Assembly (NCBI RefSeq): GCF_014982855.1
Contig: NZ_JADCKF010000002.1
Coordinates: 62,001 to 126,000, forward strand
DNA length: 64,000 nt
Direction: 5' to 3'
DNA from: Pseudoflavonifractor gallinarum
Lineage (GTDB): Bacteria > Bacillota > Clostridia > Oscillospirales > Oscillospiraceae
Below are positions 1-14,661 of the stretch, in pieces; the first letter of the stretch is position 1; each line of letters begins with the position of its first letter. Below the pieces are notes generated by a model. That model was not told the DNA's origin, did no database searches, and saw only the letters and a program-made list of their open reading frames with translations. The position numbers and the translations under genes were made by a program.

Positions 1-1
1 C

Positions 2-1255
<1,254 letters not shown>

Positions 1256-1280
1256 GAGAGAGGGAGGAACGATCTATTCT

Positions 1281-5102
<3,822 letters not shown>

Positions 5103-5132
5103 TCGCACAGCCCATTGATCTGACTGTTTATC

Positions 5133-5165
5133 AAAAGGCTCCGGAGCCATGCTCCGGGGCCTTTT
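5133..5165 (+). terminator. Intrinsic terminator after rpoC
   Basis: A 14-bp stem (AAAAGGCTCCGGAG with CTCCGGGGCCTTTT, one G-U wobble) with a 5-nt loop; the A-tract and T-tract form the stem base. It separates rpoBC from the L7Ae-rpsL unit, which has its own promoter. Confidence 0.85.
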
Positions 5166-5274
5166 GTCCGTCTTGAAAAGACGCATGGGTCGCCCAAAGA
5201 GAGAAAGAACACTCCATCCGGCGATTTGACGGGGAAAAGCGTGGAAAAAGGAGAAAAAAACAGAGCTTTTTTGC

Positions 5275-5303
5275 TTGACGGATGGGGTTTCCTATGCTAT
5301 AAT
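5275..5303 (+). promoter_or_regulatory. Sigma-A promoter of the L7Ae-rpsL-rpsG-fusA operon
   Basis: TTGACG at 5275-5280, 17-bp spacer, TATAAT at 5298-5303, with an extended -10 (TGC directly before TATAAT). It lies 83 bp upstream of the L7Ae start and downstream of the rpoC terminator. Confidence 0.85.
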
Positions 5304-5385
5304 TCAAAATCGCGCAGGTGTACCTGCCGCAGACAGGAAATACCCCTTTGTGCGGTGTTTCCAAGTGCAACGACAGGAGGCGTGC

Positions 5386-5637
5386 ATGGTGCTGACTCAA
5401 CTGAAAACAGGCCCCAAGGTCGTGGGTGTGAAGCAGACCAAGCGCGCGCTGGGCGATGGCAGAGCGGCCAGAGTTTTTCTGGCAGAGGACGCCGATCCCC
5501 GTGTCATTGAACCGGTAGAGACCCTCTGCCGGGAGCGCGGTGTACCTGTGGAGCGCGTGCCCCATATGAAGGAACTGGGCACGGCCTGCGGCATTGCGGT
5601 GGGTTCCGCCGTGGCCGCACTATTAACTGGGTTTTAA
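5386..5637 (+). CDS. L7Ae/L30e/S12e-family RNA-binding ribosomal protein (YbxF type)
   Basis: Small 83-aa L7Ae-fold protein, in the place where Firmicutes keep ybxF between rpoC and rpsL. The family binds kink-turn RNA. The segment VERVPHMKELGTACGI, then a hydrophobic Ala/Val tail, matches the conserved C-terminal half of the family. The ATG at 5386 is chosen because AGGAGG ends 5 nt upstream; a 37-codon in-frame extension would start upstream inside the promoter and -10 box. It is co-transcribed with rpsL, 66 bp downstream, across a hairpin that begins in its stop codon. Confidence 0.88.
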   Translation: MVLTQLKTGPKVVGVKQTKRALGDGRAARVFLAEDADPRVIEPVETLCRERGVPVERVPHMKELGTACGIAVGSAVAALLTGF

Positions 5638-5666
5638 CGGAATCATCTTCGGAGATTCGGTTAAAA
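5632..5666 (+). other. Intercistronic hairpin between L7Ae gene and rpsL
   Basis: TTTTAACGGAATC (5632-5644) pairs with GATTCGGTTAAAA (5654-5666) with one mismatch, closed over a TTCG tetraloop. It includes the L7Ae stop codon. There is no clean T-run behind it, so a processing or attenuation role is as likely as termination. Confidence 0.5.
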
Positions 5667-5703
5667 TAATACAATCAACCCATTAAGAAAGGAGGAACTA
5701 CTC

Positions 5704-6138
5704 ATGCCTACTTTTAATCAGCTCGTGCGCAAGGGACGTCAGGCTGCGACCTACAAGTCCAACTCTCCCGCCATGCAGTACGGCCTGAACACCCTGAAGA
5801 ATCGTGAGACCGATCTGCCCTCTCCCCAGAAGCGAGGTGTCTGCACCGCGGTCCGTACGGCTACTCCTAAGAAGCCTAACTCCGCTCTGCGTAAGATCGC
5901 TCGTGTGCGTCTGACCAACGGCTACGAGGTCACCGCCTACATTCCCGGTGTCGGCCACAACCTGCAGGAGCACTCCGTGGTCATGATCCGCGGCGGCCGT
6001 GTTAAGGACCTGCCCGGCGTTCGTTACCACATCATCCGCGGCACTCTGGATACCCAGGGCGTCAATGGTCGTATGCAGGCCCGTTCCAAGTACGGCGCCA
6101 AGCGTCCCAAGGCCGGCAAGGGCGGCGCGAAGAAGTAA
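5704..6138 (+). CDS. rpsL: 30S ribosomal protein S12
   Basis: S12, 144 aa, part of the ribosomal decoding centre. The signature [11 protein letters not shown] is present, and the lysines whose substitution gives streptomycin resistance in other bacteria are both wild type (TPKK around residue 57, and [11 protein letters not shown]). The protein has an insertion of about 14 residues in the N-terminal region relative to E. coli, and a basic Lys/Gly C terminus. AAGAAAGGAGGAAC directly upstream fixes the ATG. It is followed by a 209-bp gap before rpsG, long for the str operon. Confidence 0.98.
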   Translation: MPTFNQLVRKGRQAATYKSNSPAMQYGLNTLKNRETDLPSPQKRGVCTAVRTATPKKPNSALRKIARVRLTNGYEVTAYIPGVGHNLQEHSVVMIRGGRVKDLPGVRYHIIRGTLDTQGVNGRMQARSKYGAKRPKAGKGGAKK

Positions 6139-6347
6139 TCTTCCGCAGGGATGCATGCACACCGGCGCGGAATGCGCCACATTTGAATTGCATTGTGCGC
6201 TTACGCGCAAGGCAAATCGCCTTGCCGAGCGTTTACCATATAGGGTAGACCTCGGACAGGCACTGGACAAGCAGGCACTTGTCTTTACACGGGCCGCATG
6301 AGCGGTTCGAGTACCTATGAAATCATACTATGAAGGAGGGAAGCAAA
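6139..6347 (+). promoter_or_regulatory. Structured rpsL-rpsG intercistronic leader
   Basis: About 209 nt with no gene. Short hairpins can be drawn (GCGC-TTAC-GCGC near 6198; AAGGC-AAATC-GCCTT near 6210). In E. coli S7 binds the rpsL-rpsG junction to autoregulate the operon; a similar role here is inference from position only. No convincing promoter or terminator was seen. Confidence 0.35.
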
Positions 6348-6818
6348 GTGCCCAGAAGAGGTAATGTACCCAAGCGGGAGGTTCTGCCTGATCCGCTTTA
6401 TAACTCCGTCCTGGTGACCAAGCTCGTCAACAGCATCATGCTGGATGGCAAGAAGGGCGTGGCCCAGAAGGTGGTCTACAGCGCTTTCGATATCATCAAG
6501 GAGAAGACCGAGAAGGATCCTCTGGAGGTCTTCACTGCCGCTCTGGAGAACATCATGCCGTCCCTGGAGGTCAAGGCCCGTCGTGTCGGCGGCGCCACCT
6601 ATCAGGTGCCCATCGAGGTTCGTCCCGAGCGCCGTCAGACCCTTGGTCTGCGCTGGCTGACCAATTACTCCCGCGCCCGCAGCGAGAAGACCATGAAGGA
6701 GCGTCTGGCTGGCGAGATCATGGACGCCGCCAACAACCTGGGTTCCGCTGTCAAGAAGCGCGAGGACACCCACAAGATGGCCGAGTCCAACAAGGCCTTC
6801 GCTCACTACCGCTGGTAA
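6348..6818 (+). CDS. rpsG: 30S ribosomal protein S7
   Basis: S7, 156 aa, primary binder of the 3' major domain of 16S rRNA. Recognised by the start [15 protein letters not shown] and the C-terminal [10 protein letters not shown]. The GTG at 6348 is chosen over an in-frame ATG at 6330 because it gives the standard family length and N terminus, and because AAGGAGGG lies at 6333-6340, inside what would be the longer protein. fusA follows 15 nt later. Confidence 0.97.
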   Translation: MPRRGNVPKREVLPDPLYNSVLVTKLVNSIMLDGKKGVAQKVVYSAFDIIKEKTEKDPLEVFTAALENIMPSLEVKARRVGGATYQVPIEVRPERRQTLGLRWLTNYSRARSEKTMKERLAGEIMDAANNLGSAVKKREDTHKMAESNKAFAHYRW

Positions 6819-6833
6819 GGAGGGTAACAGCAT

Positions 6834-8942
6834 ATGGCTAGAAAGGTTACCCTGAAAAATACCCGCAACATCGGCATCATGGCTCACATCGATGCCGGTA
6901 AGACCACTACCACCGAGCGCATCCTGTTCTACACCGGTGTTAACTACAAGATCGGTGAGACCCATGATGGTACCGCCACCATGGACTGGATGGCTCAGGA
7001 GCAGGAGCGCGGCATCACCATCACCTCCGCTGCTACCACCTGCTACTGGAAGGGTTCCAAGGATCAGTTCCCCCAGACCCGTATCAACATCATTGATACC
7101 CCGGGTCACGTGGACTTCACCGTCGAGGTGGAGCGCTCCCTGCGCGTGCTGGACGGCTCTGTGACCGTTATGTGCGCCAAGGGCGGCGTTGAGCCCCAGT
7201 CTGAGACTGTGTGGCGTCAGGCCGACCACTACAAGGTCCCCCGCATGATCTACGTCAATAAGATGGACATCATGGGCGCTGACTTCTACAACGTGCTGAA
7301 CATGATCCACGACCGCCTCAAGTGTAACGCCGTGCCCATTCAGCTCCCCATTGGCTCCGAGGATACCTTCAAGGGCATCATCGACCTGGTGGAGATGAAC
7401 GCCGACATCTACTACGATGATCTGGGCAAGGATATGCGCGTGGAGGAGATCCCCGCTGACATGCTGGAGCTGGCTCAGGAGTACCGCACCAAGCTCATCG
7501 ACGCTGTCGCTGACATCGACGACGAGATCATGGAGCTGGCCCTGGAGGAGCAGCCCGTCCCCGTGGAGAAGATCCGCGCTGCCCTGCGCCACGGCACCAT
7601 CGAGAACCTGCTGGTTCCCGTGACCTGTGGTACTTCTTACAAGAACAAGGGTGTGCAGAAGCTGCTCGACGCCATCGTCGACTTCATGCCCTCCCCCCTG
7701 GACATCCCCGCCATCAAGGGCGTGGATCCCGACACCGAGGAAGAGGACGAGCGTCCCGCCGACGACTCCGCCCCCTTCTCCGCGCTGGCCTTCAAGATCA
7801 TGACTGACCCCTATGTGGGCCGTCTGTCCTTCTTCCGTGTGTACTCCGGTACTCTGAGCACCGGTTCTTCCGTGCTCAACTCCACCAAGAAGCAGAAGGA
7901 GCGCATCGGCCGCATCCTGCAGATGCACGCCAACCACCGCGAGGACATCGAGGTTGTGTACTCCGGCGACATTGCCGCCGCCGTGGGTCTGAAGAACACC
8001 ACCACCGGTGATACCCTCTGCGATGAGAAGGCTCCCATCATTCTGGAGTCCATGGAGTTCCCCGAGCCCGTTATCCGCGTCGCCATCGAGCCCAAGACCA
8101 AGGCTGGTCAGGAGAAGATGGGCCTGGCGCTGGTGAAGCTGGCCGAAGAGGACCCCACCTTTAAGACCTACACCGATGAGGAGACCGGTCAGACCATCAT
8201 CGCCGGCATGGGCGAGCTCCACCTGGAGATCATCGTCGACCGTCTGCTCCGCGAGTTCAAGGTCGAGGCTAACGTGGGCGCGCCCCAGGTTGCCTACAAG
8301 GAGACCATCAAGAAGTCTGTCGAGCAGGATACCAAGTATGCCCGTCAGTCCGGCGGTAAGGGCCAGTACGGTCACGTCCGCATCAAGATCGAGCCCAACG
8401 AGCCCGGCAAGGGTTACGAGTTCCTCAACGAGATCACCGGCGGCGTCATCCCCAAGGAGTATATCCCCGCGGTCGACGCCGGTATCCAGGGCGCCATGCA
8501 GGCGGGTATCCTGGCCGGTTACCCCGTCGTGGACGTGAAGGTCCACCTGACCTTCGGCTCCTACCACGAGGTCGACTCCTCTGAAATGGCGTTTAAGATC
8601 GCCGGTTCCATGGCCTTCAAGGAGGCCTGCCGCAAGGCTGACGCCGTGCTGCTGGAGCCTGTGATGAAGGTTTCCGTCATCGTGCCCGACGAGTATCTGG
8701 GCAACGTGATCGGCGACCTGACCAGCCGCCGCGGCATGATCCAGGGTCAGGAGAGCCGTCCCGGCGCCACCCAGGTGGATGCCCTGGTGCCTCTGGCCAG
8801 CATGTTCGGCTACGCTACGGACCTGCGTTCTTCCACTCAGGGCCGCGGCCAGTACTCCATGGAGCCTCACAGCTATGTGGAGATTCCCAAGAGCATTGCT
8901 GAGAAGATCATTGCTGAGCGCGGCCGCAAGGACGCTGAGTAA
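6834..8942 (+). CDS. fusA: Translation elongation factor G
   Basis: EF-G, 702 aa, the GTPase that drives ribosomal translocation and, with RRF, recycling. GTPase motifs are intact: [15 protein letters not shown] near residue 20, DTPGHVDF, and NKMD. Domain IV is represented by [15 protein letters not shown] and the C terminus by the standard [22 protein letters not shown] ribosome site overlaps the end of rpsG. Codon use is strongly biased, as expected for a highly expressed gene. Confidence 0.98.
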   Translation: MARKVTLKNTRNIGIMAHIDAGKTTTTERILFYTGVNYKIGETHDGTATMDWMAQEQERGITITSAATTCYWKGSKDQFPQTRINIIDTPGHVDFTVEVERSLRVLDGSVTVMCAKGGVEPQSETVWRQADHYKVPRMIYVNKMDIMGADFYNVLNMIHDRLKCNAVPIQLPIGSEDTFKGIIDLVEMNADIYYDDLGKDMRVEEIPADMLELAQEYRTKLIDAVADIDDEIMELALEEQPVPVEKIRAALRHGTIENLLVPVTCGTSYKNKGVQKLLDAIVDFMPSPLDIPAIKGVDPDTEEEDERPADDSAPFSALAFKIMTDPYVGRLSFFRVYSGTLSTGSSVLNSTKKQKERIGRILQMHANHREDIEVVYSGDIAAAVGLKNTTTGDTLCDEKAPIILESMEFPEPVIRVAIEPKTKAGQEKMGLALVKLAEEDPTFKTYTDEETGQTIIAGMGELHLEIIVDRLLREFKVEANVGAPQVAYKETIKKSVEQDTKYARQSGGKGQYGHVRIKIEPNEPGKGYEFLNEITGGVIPKEYIPAVDAGIQGAMQAGILAGYPVVDVKVHLTFGSYHEVDSSEMAFKIAGSMAFKEACRKADAVLLEPVMKVSVIVPDEYLGNVIGDLTSRRGMIQGQESRPGATQVDALVPLASMFGYATDLRSSTQGRGQYSMEPHSYVEIPKSIAEKIIAERGRKDAE

Positions 8943-8961
8943 GCAGGTCTAAAAATGAGGT

Positions 8962-8993
8962 TGCATTTTATCCATTCCTAGGATAAAATAGCA
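8962..8993 (+). other. Hairpin in the fusA-tuf intergenic region
   Basis: TTTTATCC (8966-8973) and GGATAAAA (8981-8988) form an 8-bp stem over a 7-nt loop, with flanking TGC/GCA able to extend it. No T-run follows, so it is not a typical terminator; it may stabilise or mark processing of the tuf message. Confidence 0.4.
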
Positions 8994-9048
8994 TCATCAT
9001 CCCATCTTTTTCAATGTATTTGATTTGAATTTAAGGAGGATATCAAAC

Positions 9049-10248
9049 ATGGCTAAGCAGAAGTTTGAGCGCACTAAGCCCCATGTCAACATCGGCACCA
9101 TCGGCCACGTTGACCACGGCAAGACCACCCTGACCGCCGCCATCACCAAGTACCTGGCTCTGAAGGGTCAGGCTCAGTACGAGGACTACTCCAGCATCGA
9201 TAAGGCTCCCGAGGAGCGCGAGCGCGGCATCACCATCAACACCGCTCACGTTGAGTACGAGACTGACGCTCGTCACTATGCTCACGTTGACTGCCCGGGC
9301 CACGCCGACTATATCAAGAACATGATCACCGGTGCTGCCCAGATGGACGGCGCTATCCTGGTTATCGCTGCTACCGACGGCCCCATGGCTCAGACCAAGG
9401 AGCACATCCTGCTGGCCCGTCAGGTCGGCGTGCCCGCCATGGTCGTGTTCCTGAACAAGTGCGACCAGGTCGACGACGAGGAGCTGCTGGAGCTGGTTGA
9501 GATGGAGGTCCGCGAGACCCTGTCCAGCTATGAGTTCCCCGGCGATGACATCCCCGTCATCAAGGGTTCCGCTCTGAACGCTCTGACCTGCGAGGGCGGC
9601 GTGGACGATCCCGACTACGCCTGCATCAAGGAGCTGATGGACGCTGTCGACAGCTACATCCCCACTCCTGACCGCAAGGCTGACCTGCCCTTCCTGATGC
9701 CCGTCGAGGACGTCTTCACCATCACCGGCCGCGGCACCGTGGCCACTGGCCGTGTTGAGCGTGGCCAGATCAAGATGGGCGAGGAAGTCGAGATCGTGGG
9801 TCTGTCCGACGAGAAGAAGAAGACCACCGTTACCGGCATCGAGATGTTCCGCAAGCTGCTGGACTACGCTGAGGCTGGCGACAACATCGGCACCCTGCTG
9901 CGCGGCATTGCCAAGACCGACATCGAGCGCGGTCAGGTTCTGTGCAAGCCCGGCTCCATTCACCCCCACACCAAGTTCGTGGGCCAGGTGTACGTCCTGA
10001 GCAAGGACGAGGGCGGCCGTCACACCCCCTTCTTCAACAACTATCGTCCTCAGTTCTACTTCCGTACCACCGACGTGACCGGCGTCATCACCCTGCCCGA
10101 GGGCACCGAGATGTGCATGCCCGGCGATAACGTCGACATGAAGGTCGAGCTGATCACCCCCATCGCCATCGAGAAGGGCCTGCGCTTCGCTATCCGCGAG
10201 GGCGGCCGTACCGTTGGTTCCGGCGTCGTCATCGACATCGAGGAGTAA
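9049..10248 (+). CDS. tuf: Translation elongation factor Tu
   Basis: EF-Tu, 399 aa, delivers aminoacyl-tRNA to the ribosome. [24 protein letters not shown] and NKCDQVDD are the G1, G3 and G4 motifs. The ATG at 9049 ([14 protein letters not shown]) is the family start and has AAGGAGGA 5-12 nt upstream; an 8-codon in-frame extension has no family support. It is the last gene of the str operon and is followed by a perfect 12-bp terminator. Confidence 0.98.
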   Translation: MAKQKFERTKPHVNIGTIGHVDHGKTTLTAAITKYLALKGQAQYEDYSSIDKAPEERERGITINTAHVEYETDARHYAHVDCPGHADYIKNMITGAAQMDGAILVIAATDGPMAQTKEHILLARQVGVPAMVVFLNKCDQVDDEELLELVEMEVRETLSSYEFPGDDIPVIKGSALNALTCEGGVDDPDYACIKELMDAVDSYIPTPDRKADLPFLMPVEDVFTITGRGTVATGRVERGQIKMGEEVEIVGLSDEKKKTTVTGIEMFRKLLDYAEAGDNIGTLLRGIAKTDIERGQVLCKPGSIHPHTKFVGQVYVLSKDEGGRHTPFFNNYRPQFYFRTTDVTGVITLPEGTEMCMPGDNVDMKVELITPIAIEKGLRFAIREGGRTVGSGVVIDIEE

Positions 10249-10262
10249 TTTAAGCTCTTTCA

Positions 10263-10297
10263 GAGCGGCGGTCCTTAGGGACCGCCGCTCTTTTTTT
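10263..10297 (+). terminator. Intrinsic terminator after tuf
   Basis: Perfect 12-bp stem GAGCGGCGGTCC / GGACCGCCGCTC with a TTAG loop, then seven T. Confidence 0.95.
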
Positions 10298-10332
10298 ACC
10301 GAATGGCTGGGTGGACAGACTTTGACAGAAAC

Positions 10333-10361
10333 TTGCCCTTTCCATCAAATTATGATACACT
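10333..10361 (+). promoter_or_regulatory. Probable promoter of the mscS gene
   Basis: TTGCCC, 17-bp spacer, TACACT with an extended TGA before the -10. The match is moderate; a TTGACA at 10322 has the wrong spacing to any -10 I can see. Confidence 0.5.
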
Positions 10362-10410
10362 GTGTTTCCTGGAAATCAGATTATGAGTCTTTGGAAAGGA
10401 GTCGAATCAG

Positions 10411-11349
10411 ATGTCTGCTACACCCATTCCATCGCCCAGTGCAACCGCTGGACCGGTGGATGAGATTTTGGATACCGCGGGAAGTTCCGTTACCGATGTG
10501 ATCAATGAAGTGGTTGATTCCACCGGACTGGCCCCCATCCTGAAGGATTTTACCGGACTGACCCCTGCAAGACTGATCTCATTGGCACTCCTGATCGTAT
10601 GCTGTCTTGCCGTGATCAAAGTGATCCAGCACTTTTTGAATCGGATTTTGGAGCGCGGGAAGATCGAAAAGAGCCTGCATACCTTTTTGCGGACCAGTGT
10701 GAACATCCTGCTCTGGTTCCTGTTTGCGCTGATTGTGGCCAGCGCCCTGAACATCGACGTGACCTCTCTGGTGGCCGTGTTGAGCGTGGTCGGCCTTGCC
10801 ATTTCCCTGGCCGTACAGGGGAGCTTGTCCAATCTGGCGGGAGGGATCCAGGTCCTACTGTCCAAGCCCTTTAAAGTGGGGGACTACATCGAGACCAACA
10901 GCGTCAGCGGAACGGTGGCGGAGATCAGCATGTCCCACACCAAGCTGGTGACGGTGGATAACAAGATCATTTTTGTGCCCAACAGTGAGATCTCGGCGGC
11001 CAAGATCGTCAATTATAACGCTCAGGAGAACCGCCGGGTGGATCTGACCTTCAATACCTCCTATGATGACACCACGGAGGCGGTGATCGGGGCCATTCGG
11101 GGTGTGATCGATGCCCATCCGATGGCGCTCTCCGATCCGGAGCCCTTTGTGCGCCTGTCGGCCTTCCGGGACAGCTCGGTGGAATATACGGTGCGGGTCT
11201 GGTGCCGGACGGAGGATTACTGGTCTCTCTATTTTGACCTGCTGGAGCAGGTACGTGCGGCCTTTGACCGCGCGGGGATTGATTTGACCTATCCGCACTT
11301 CAACCTCCACGTGCTGGAGGGGAAGAGCGGATCGGAAAGGAGTTCATAA
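10411..11349 (+). CDS. mscS: Small-conductance mechanosensitive channel (MscS family)
   Basis: 312-aa membrane channel that opens on turgor stress. Three hydrophobic segments are seen (about residues 55-75, 90-112 and 115-150). The last is the pore helix with the Gly/Ala-rich pattern VVGLAISLAVQGSLSNLAGGI, followed by the beta domain signature KPFKVGDYIE and the FVPNSEI motif. The N-terminal 50 residues are polar and unlike E. coli MscS. A GGAAAGGAG ribosome site supports the start. A membrane gene follows after 4 nt. Confidence 0.93.
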   Translation: MSATPIPSPSATAGPVDEILDTAGSSVTDVINEVVDSTGLAPILKDFTGLTPARLISLALLIVCCLAVIKVIQHFLNRILERGKIEKSLHTFLRTSVNILLWFLFALIVASALNIDVTSLVAVLSVVGLAISLAVQGSLSNLAGGIQVLLSKPFKVGDYIETNSVSGTVAEISMSHTKLVTVDNKIIFVPNSEISAAKIVNYNAQENRRVDLTFNTSYDDTTEAVIGAIRGVIDAHPMALSDPEPFVRLSAFRDSSVEYTVRVWCRTEDYWSLYFDLLEQVRAAFDRAGIDLTYPHFNLHVLEGKSGSERSS

Positions 11350-11353
11350 TCAC

Positions 11354-11956
11354 ATGACAAAAAATCGCGCCCTGAACCAGGGATTGCAGCTGTTGCTGGC
11401 GGCGGAAGGGCTTCAGCTCCTGCTGGGCCTGGCCAATCTGGTGGGATTGAGCCAGCTGTTCTTCTCCGGATTTTTGAGCCTGGGATGCATGGCGATGACA
11501 CTGGCGGGGCTGTACACCCTGCGCAGTGTTGACGGGTCCTATCAGCTGGCCTTCCACTTTTCCATTGCCAATGTGGTTGTGGTCTTTGCCGGTTCGATCG
11601 CGGCATCCATTCTGGGAGTGATGATCACCCTTGAGATCCTTCCGGTACTGGTGCTCCTCCTCAGCTGCATCGCACAGATCCTAGTCTGTCTGGTGGTCCG
11701 ATTCTGCTGTCGGGCCACGTGCGGACAGCTGATGGAGCGGAGAGCGGACGGCCTGGCGGCGCAGGGAGAGCAGGCGGCGCTGCTCTATATCATCGTAACC
11801 GCTGTGGCGGTCTTCAGCTACGTGCTGAGCCTGCTGCCCACGCCGGCCGGCGTCATGCGCTTTGTGACCATCCTGGCCAATGTGCTGCTGCTGACGGCCA
11901 TGGGAATGTACGTCAAATTTCTATTTTTGAGCATGAAGACCCTTGCGGTGGAATAG
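11354..11956 (+). CDS. Multi-spanning membrane protein of unknown function
   Basis: 200 aa, with six or so hydrophobic segments (near residues 8-30, 33-55, 65-90, 92-115, 140-160 and 165-190) and a short basic loop CRATCGQLMERR in the middle. I recognise no family. Only 4 nt separate it from mscS, so it is translated from the same message; a role tied to the channel or envelope is a guess from context. A terminator follows immediately after the stop codon. Confidence 0.75.
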   Translation: MTKNRALNQGLQLLLAAEGLQLLLGLANLVGLSQLFFSGFLSLGCMAMTLAGLYTLRSVDGSYQLAFHFSIANVVVVFAGSIAASILGVMITLEILPVLVLLLSCIAQILVCLVVRFCCRATCGQLMERRADGLAAQGEQAALLYIIVTAVAVFSYVLSLLPTPAGVMRFVTILANVLLLTAMGMYVKFLFLSMKTLAVE

Positions 11957-11994
11957 AAAAATGTTCCAGGAATTTTTTCCTGGAACATTTTTTA
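11957..11994. terminator. Bidirectional intrinsic terminator
   Basis: ATGTTCCAGGA / TCCTGGAACAT stem with an A-run before and T6 after, placed between two convergent genes so it can serve both strands. Confidence 0.88.
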
Positions 11995-12003
11995 TGAGAT
12001 TTT

Positions 12004-12480
12004 TCAGGTGGGCATGGTCAGACCGTGGATAAAGCCGCCCAGTGCGTTGGACAACACGTCCCCGCCGATCACGGTGTTTCGATAGAGGAGCAGACCGGCC
12101 TGAACACCGCTCTCTCCCGTTGGATAGTTGGTGACGGCATACGTATAGCGTTTGACCCGCTTTCCGCGGTATTTGGTCAGGTCAAAGCCCTGTTGTGCCT
12201 GAAGCTCCAGATATTGGGTGTATGTGTCGTCAAATTCTTCCGGGATCTGCAGTTCCTCCACCGAGATGGGCTCGGGGGAGACCTCCCAGCCATAGGAGGC
12301 CAGATAGGCGATCCGATCCTCGTTGGTTTTGATCCCCTTGCCGCTGACCGTGGCGGAAGCCTCCGCATCCTGTGTCTGCAAAGCCGCCACACCTGTCAGC
12401 ACACAGCCGCAGATCAGCACGGCGGCCGCAACGCCGGCGACGATGCGCCCCCGGCTGAGCCGAGTCGTCCAAATAAACAC
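12004..12480 (-). CDS. DUF4830-type exported protein
   Basis: 158 aa, with an N-terminal hydrophobic segment at about residues 12-33 (GRIVAGVAAAVLICGCVL), which may be a signal anchor or lipoprotein-like signal. The exported part contains EDRIAYLASYGWEV, IPEEFDDTYTQYLELQ and the C-terminal VIGGDV..GGFIHG pattern, which matches what I know of the DUF4830 family of clostridial proteins; the function is unknown. The GTG at 12480 is chosen because AAAGGAG stands 9 nt upstream; a much longer open frame upstream runs through the antisense of the next gene and is not real. It is divergent from the pseudouridine synthase gene. Confidence 0.75.
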   Translation of the reverse strand: MFIWTTRLSRGRIVAGVAAAVLICGCVLTGVAALQTQDAEASATVSGKGIKTNEDRIAYLASYGWEVSPEPISVEELQIPEEFDDTYTQYLELQAQQGFDLTKYRGKRVKRYTYAVTNYPTGESGVQAGLLLYRNTVIGGDVLSNALGGFIHGLTMPT

Positions 12481-12600
12481 AGCGCAACGCTCCTTTCCAT
12501 TCTTTGTCTCTATGGATATGTGCACCCGGAAAAAAATATGATACAATAACACCGATTGGATCTCGCGCCGGAAGGCGATGGAAGAAACGGAGCAAGGAAC

Positions 12601-13338
12601 ATGGAACGACTGGATAAGATCCTCTCTGGTACGGGACGCTGGTCCCGGCGGGAGGTCAAAGAGCTGGTGCGCGCCGGCCGGGTGACGGTGAATGGAAGCA
12701 AGGCGCGCTCTGCGGAGGAAAAATACGACCGGGAGGGGCTGGTGCTGGAGGTGGACGGCCTCCCGGTCTCCGGGGAGAAGTACACCTATCTCATGCTGCA
12801 CAAGCCGGGAGGGGTGGTCTCTGCCACCGAGGACCCACGGCAGAAGACCGTGCTGGATCTGCTGCCGCCCCACCTGAAGCGGATCGGGCTCTTTCCGGCC
12901 GGGCGGCTGGACCGGGATACGGAGGGACTGCTGCTGCTGACCAATGACGGGGCGCTGGCCCACGATCTGCTCTCCCCGCGCAAGCATGTGGACAAGACCT
13001 ACTTTGTGCGGGTTGACGGGGTCCTGAATCAGGAGGACTGCGCCGCCTTTGCCGCCGGGATGAAGCTGGAGGATGGACTGGAATGCCTGCCCGCCGGTCT
13101 GGAGCGCCTGGAGCGCCCGGATGAGGGGATTGTCACCCTGCGGGAGGGAAAGTACCACCAGATCAAGCGGATGCTGGAGGATCGGGGGAAGCCGGTGGTC
13201 TATCTCAAGCGTCTGACCATGGGGCCTCTGGTGCTGGACCCGTCGCTGGAGAAGGGACAATGGCGCCCTCTGTCAGCGGAGGAAGTACAGGCACTGCGGG
13301 AGCATGGGCCCCGCGCGGGCAGAAAGGAAACGCTGTAG
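12601..13338 (+). CDS. Pseudouridine synthase, RsuA/RluB/RluE/RluF family
   Basis: 245 aa. An N-terminal S4 RNA-binding domain (MERLDKILSGTGRWSRREVKELVRAG, residues 1-50) precedes the catalytic domain, in which the catalytic aspartate sits in GRLDRDTEGLLLLTNDG. The C-terminal KYHQIKRMLE motif is also present. The family isomerises specific uridines in rRNA; whether this one is RsuA-like (16S) or RluB-like (23S) cannot be decided by eye. The start at 12601 matches the family N terminus, with GGAGCAAGG upstream. An extended -10 (TGA-TACAAT at 12539-12547) may be its promoter, with no good -35. Confidence 0.9.
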   Translation: MERLDKILSGTGRWSRREVKELVRAGRVTVNGSKARSAEEKYDREGLVLEVDGLPVSGEKYTYLMLHKPGGVVSATEDPRQKTVLDLLPPHLKRIGLFPAGRLDRDTEGLLLLTNDGALAHDLLSPRKHVDKTYFVRVDGVLNQEDCAAFAAGMKLEDGLECLPAGLERLERPDEGIVTLREGKYHQIKRMLEDRGKPVVYLKRLTMGPLVLDPSLEKGQWRPLSAEEVQALREHGPRAGRKETL

Positions 13339-13373
13339 TTCGGCATTTTCCACAAAAAACTTTACACAACCTA

Positions 13374-13402
13374 TTGAAAAGAGAAAAAAAAGCCGCTATA
13401 AT
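13374..13402 (+). promoter_or_regulatory. Sigma-A promoter of the PucR-type regulator gene
   Basis: TTGAAA at 13374, 17-bp spacer, TATAAT at 13397, 89 bp upstream of the start codon. Confidence 0.8.
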
Positions 13403-13490
13403 AGTTCCATATGAGTGAAATGGTAGAAATGCGTGTGAATTTTTGAGAAGGGTTCCCAACGCAAGTACAAAGTTTAGGGGGGCATTGTAA

Positions 13491-14582
13491 ATGTCTAGCA
13501 GGATTTTTCAAAGCGTCGTTCTCCAAATGAAGGACAGCACGGACCGGGCCATCGGCGTGATCGACTCCGAGGGAACGGTGGTCGCCTGCAACGAGCTTAC
13601 CTGCATTGGCGAGCGTTGGCCTGGTGTGGTAGAGGCGGTCAACAGTGGTGAGGGCAACGCCGTGGCCTATGAGGGCCGCACCTTCAAGACCCTGACCGGC
13701 TGGGGCTCCCAGTTTGACTATGCCGCCTTTGTCCGTGGAGATGACGCCGAGGCAAAGCTGGTGTGCTCCATGGCGGTGGTGGCCCTCAATGGCGCCAAGA
13801 CCTATTATGAGGAAAAGCACGACAAGGCGACTTTTATCAAGAATATTATTTCGGACAACATTCTTCTGGGCGATATCTATGTCCGGGCCAAGGAGCTTCA
13901 TTTTGTCTCCGAGCTGCCCCGGGCCGTGTTCCTGATCCGTCAGGTGGAGAGCAATGATGTGGCCGCCATCGACGTGGTGCAGAATCTCTTCCCCGACAAG
14001 CAGACCGACTTTGTGCTCTCCATCAGCGAGACCGATGTGGCTCTCATCAAGCAGCTCAACGAGGGGACCGAGGGCAAGGACCTCTACAAGATCGCCAAGC
14101 AGGTGGAAGAGGCCATCACCGAGGAGCTCAACATCAAGGTAGTCATCGGTATCGGCACCATCGTGGGGCACATCCGGGATCTGGCCCGCGCCTACAAGGA
14201 GGCCCAGGTGGCCATCGAGGTGGGCAAGGTCTTTGACACTGAGAAGTCCATCATCAACTACGAGAACCTGGGTATCGGCCGCCTGATTTATCAGCTGCCC
14301 ACCACCCTGTGTGAGATGTTCCTGCAGGAGGTCTTTAAGAAGAATCCCATTGACGCGCTGGATCAGGAGACCCTCTTTACCATCAACAAGTTCTTTGAGA
14401 ACAACCTGAACGTGTCCGAGACCGCCCGGAAGCTCTTCGTCCACCGGAATACCCTGGTCTACCGCCTGGAGAAGATCAAGAAGCTCACCGGTCTGGACCT
14501 GCGGGAGTTCGACGACGCCATCACCTTCAAGGTGGCCCTGATGGTCAAGAAGTACCTCATCTCCCGCGGCATCGACAACTGA
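13491..14582 (+). CDS. PucR/CdaR-family transcriptional regulator
   Basis: 363 aa. The C-terminal 60 residues form the PucR-type helix-turn-helix (LFTINKFFENNLNVSETARKLF, then HRNTLVYRLEKIKKLTGLDLREFDDAITF). The centre (about 130-270) resembles the CdaR GGDEF-like domain common in this family. The N-terminal 110 residues look like a small sensor domain (RAIGVIDSEGTVVACNE). Family members answer to small metabolites such as sugar acids or purines; the ligand here is unknown. It has its own promoter and a 14-bp hairpin behind it, so it is a single-gene unit upstream of ftsEX. Confidence 0.85.
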   Translation: MSSRIFQSVVLQMKDSTDRAIGVIDSEGTVVACNELTCIGERWPGVVEAVNSGEGNAVAYEGRTFKTLTGWGSQFDYAAFVRGDDAEAKLVCSMAVVALNGAKTYYEEKHDKATFIKNIISDNILLGDIYVRAKELHFVSELPRAVFLIRQVESNDVAAIDVVQNLFPDKQTDFVLSISETDVALIKQLNEGTEGKDLYKIAKQVEEAITEELNIKVVIGIGTIVGHIRDLARAYKEAQVAIEVGKVFDTEKSIINYENLGIGRLIYQLPTTLCEMFLQEVFKKNPIDALDQETLFTINKFFENNLNVSETARKLFVHRNTLVYRLEKIKKLTGLDLREFDDAITFKVALMVKKYLISRGIDN

Positions 14583-14661
14583 GCATGAGAAGTCTGCGGA
14601 CCGCTGCGGCGTGACAGCGCCCGGGATCCGCGGCAATACCGGCAGAGCCGGATATGGAACG

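Noticed and set aside
12004-13260. A 418-codon minus-strand frame across the DUF4830 gene and the pseudouridine synthase gene
   Set aside because: Only its last 158 codons make a known protein; the rest is antisense to the synthase gene, and a good GTG start with ribosome site exists at 12480.
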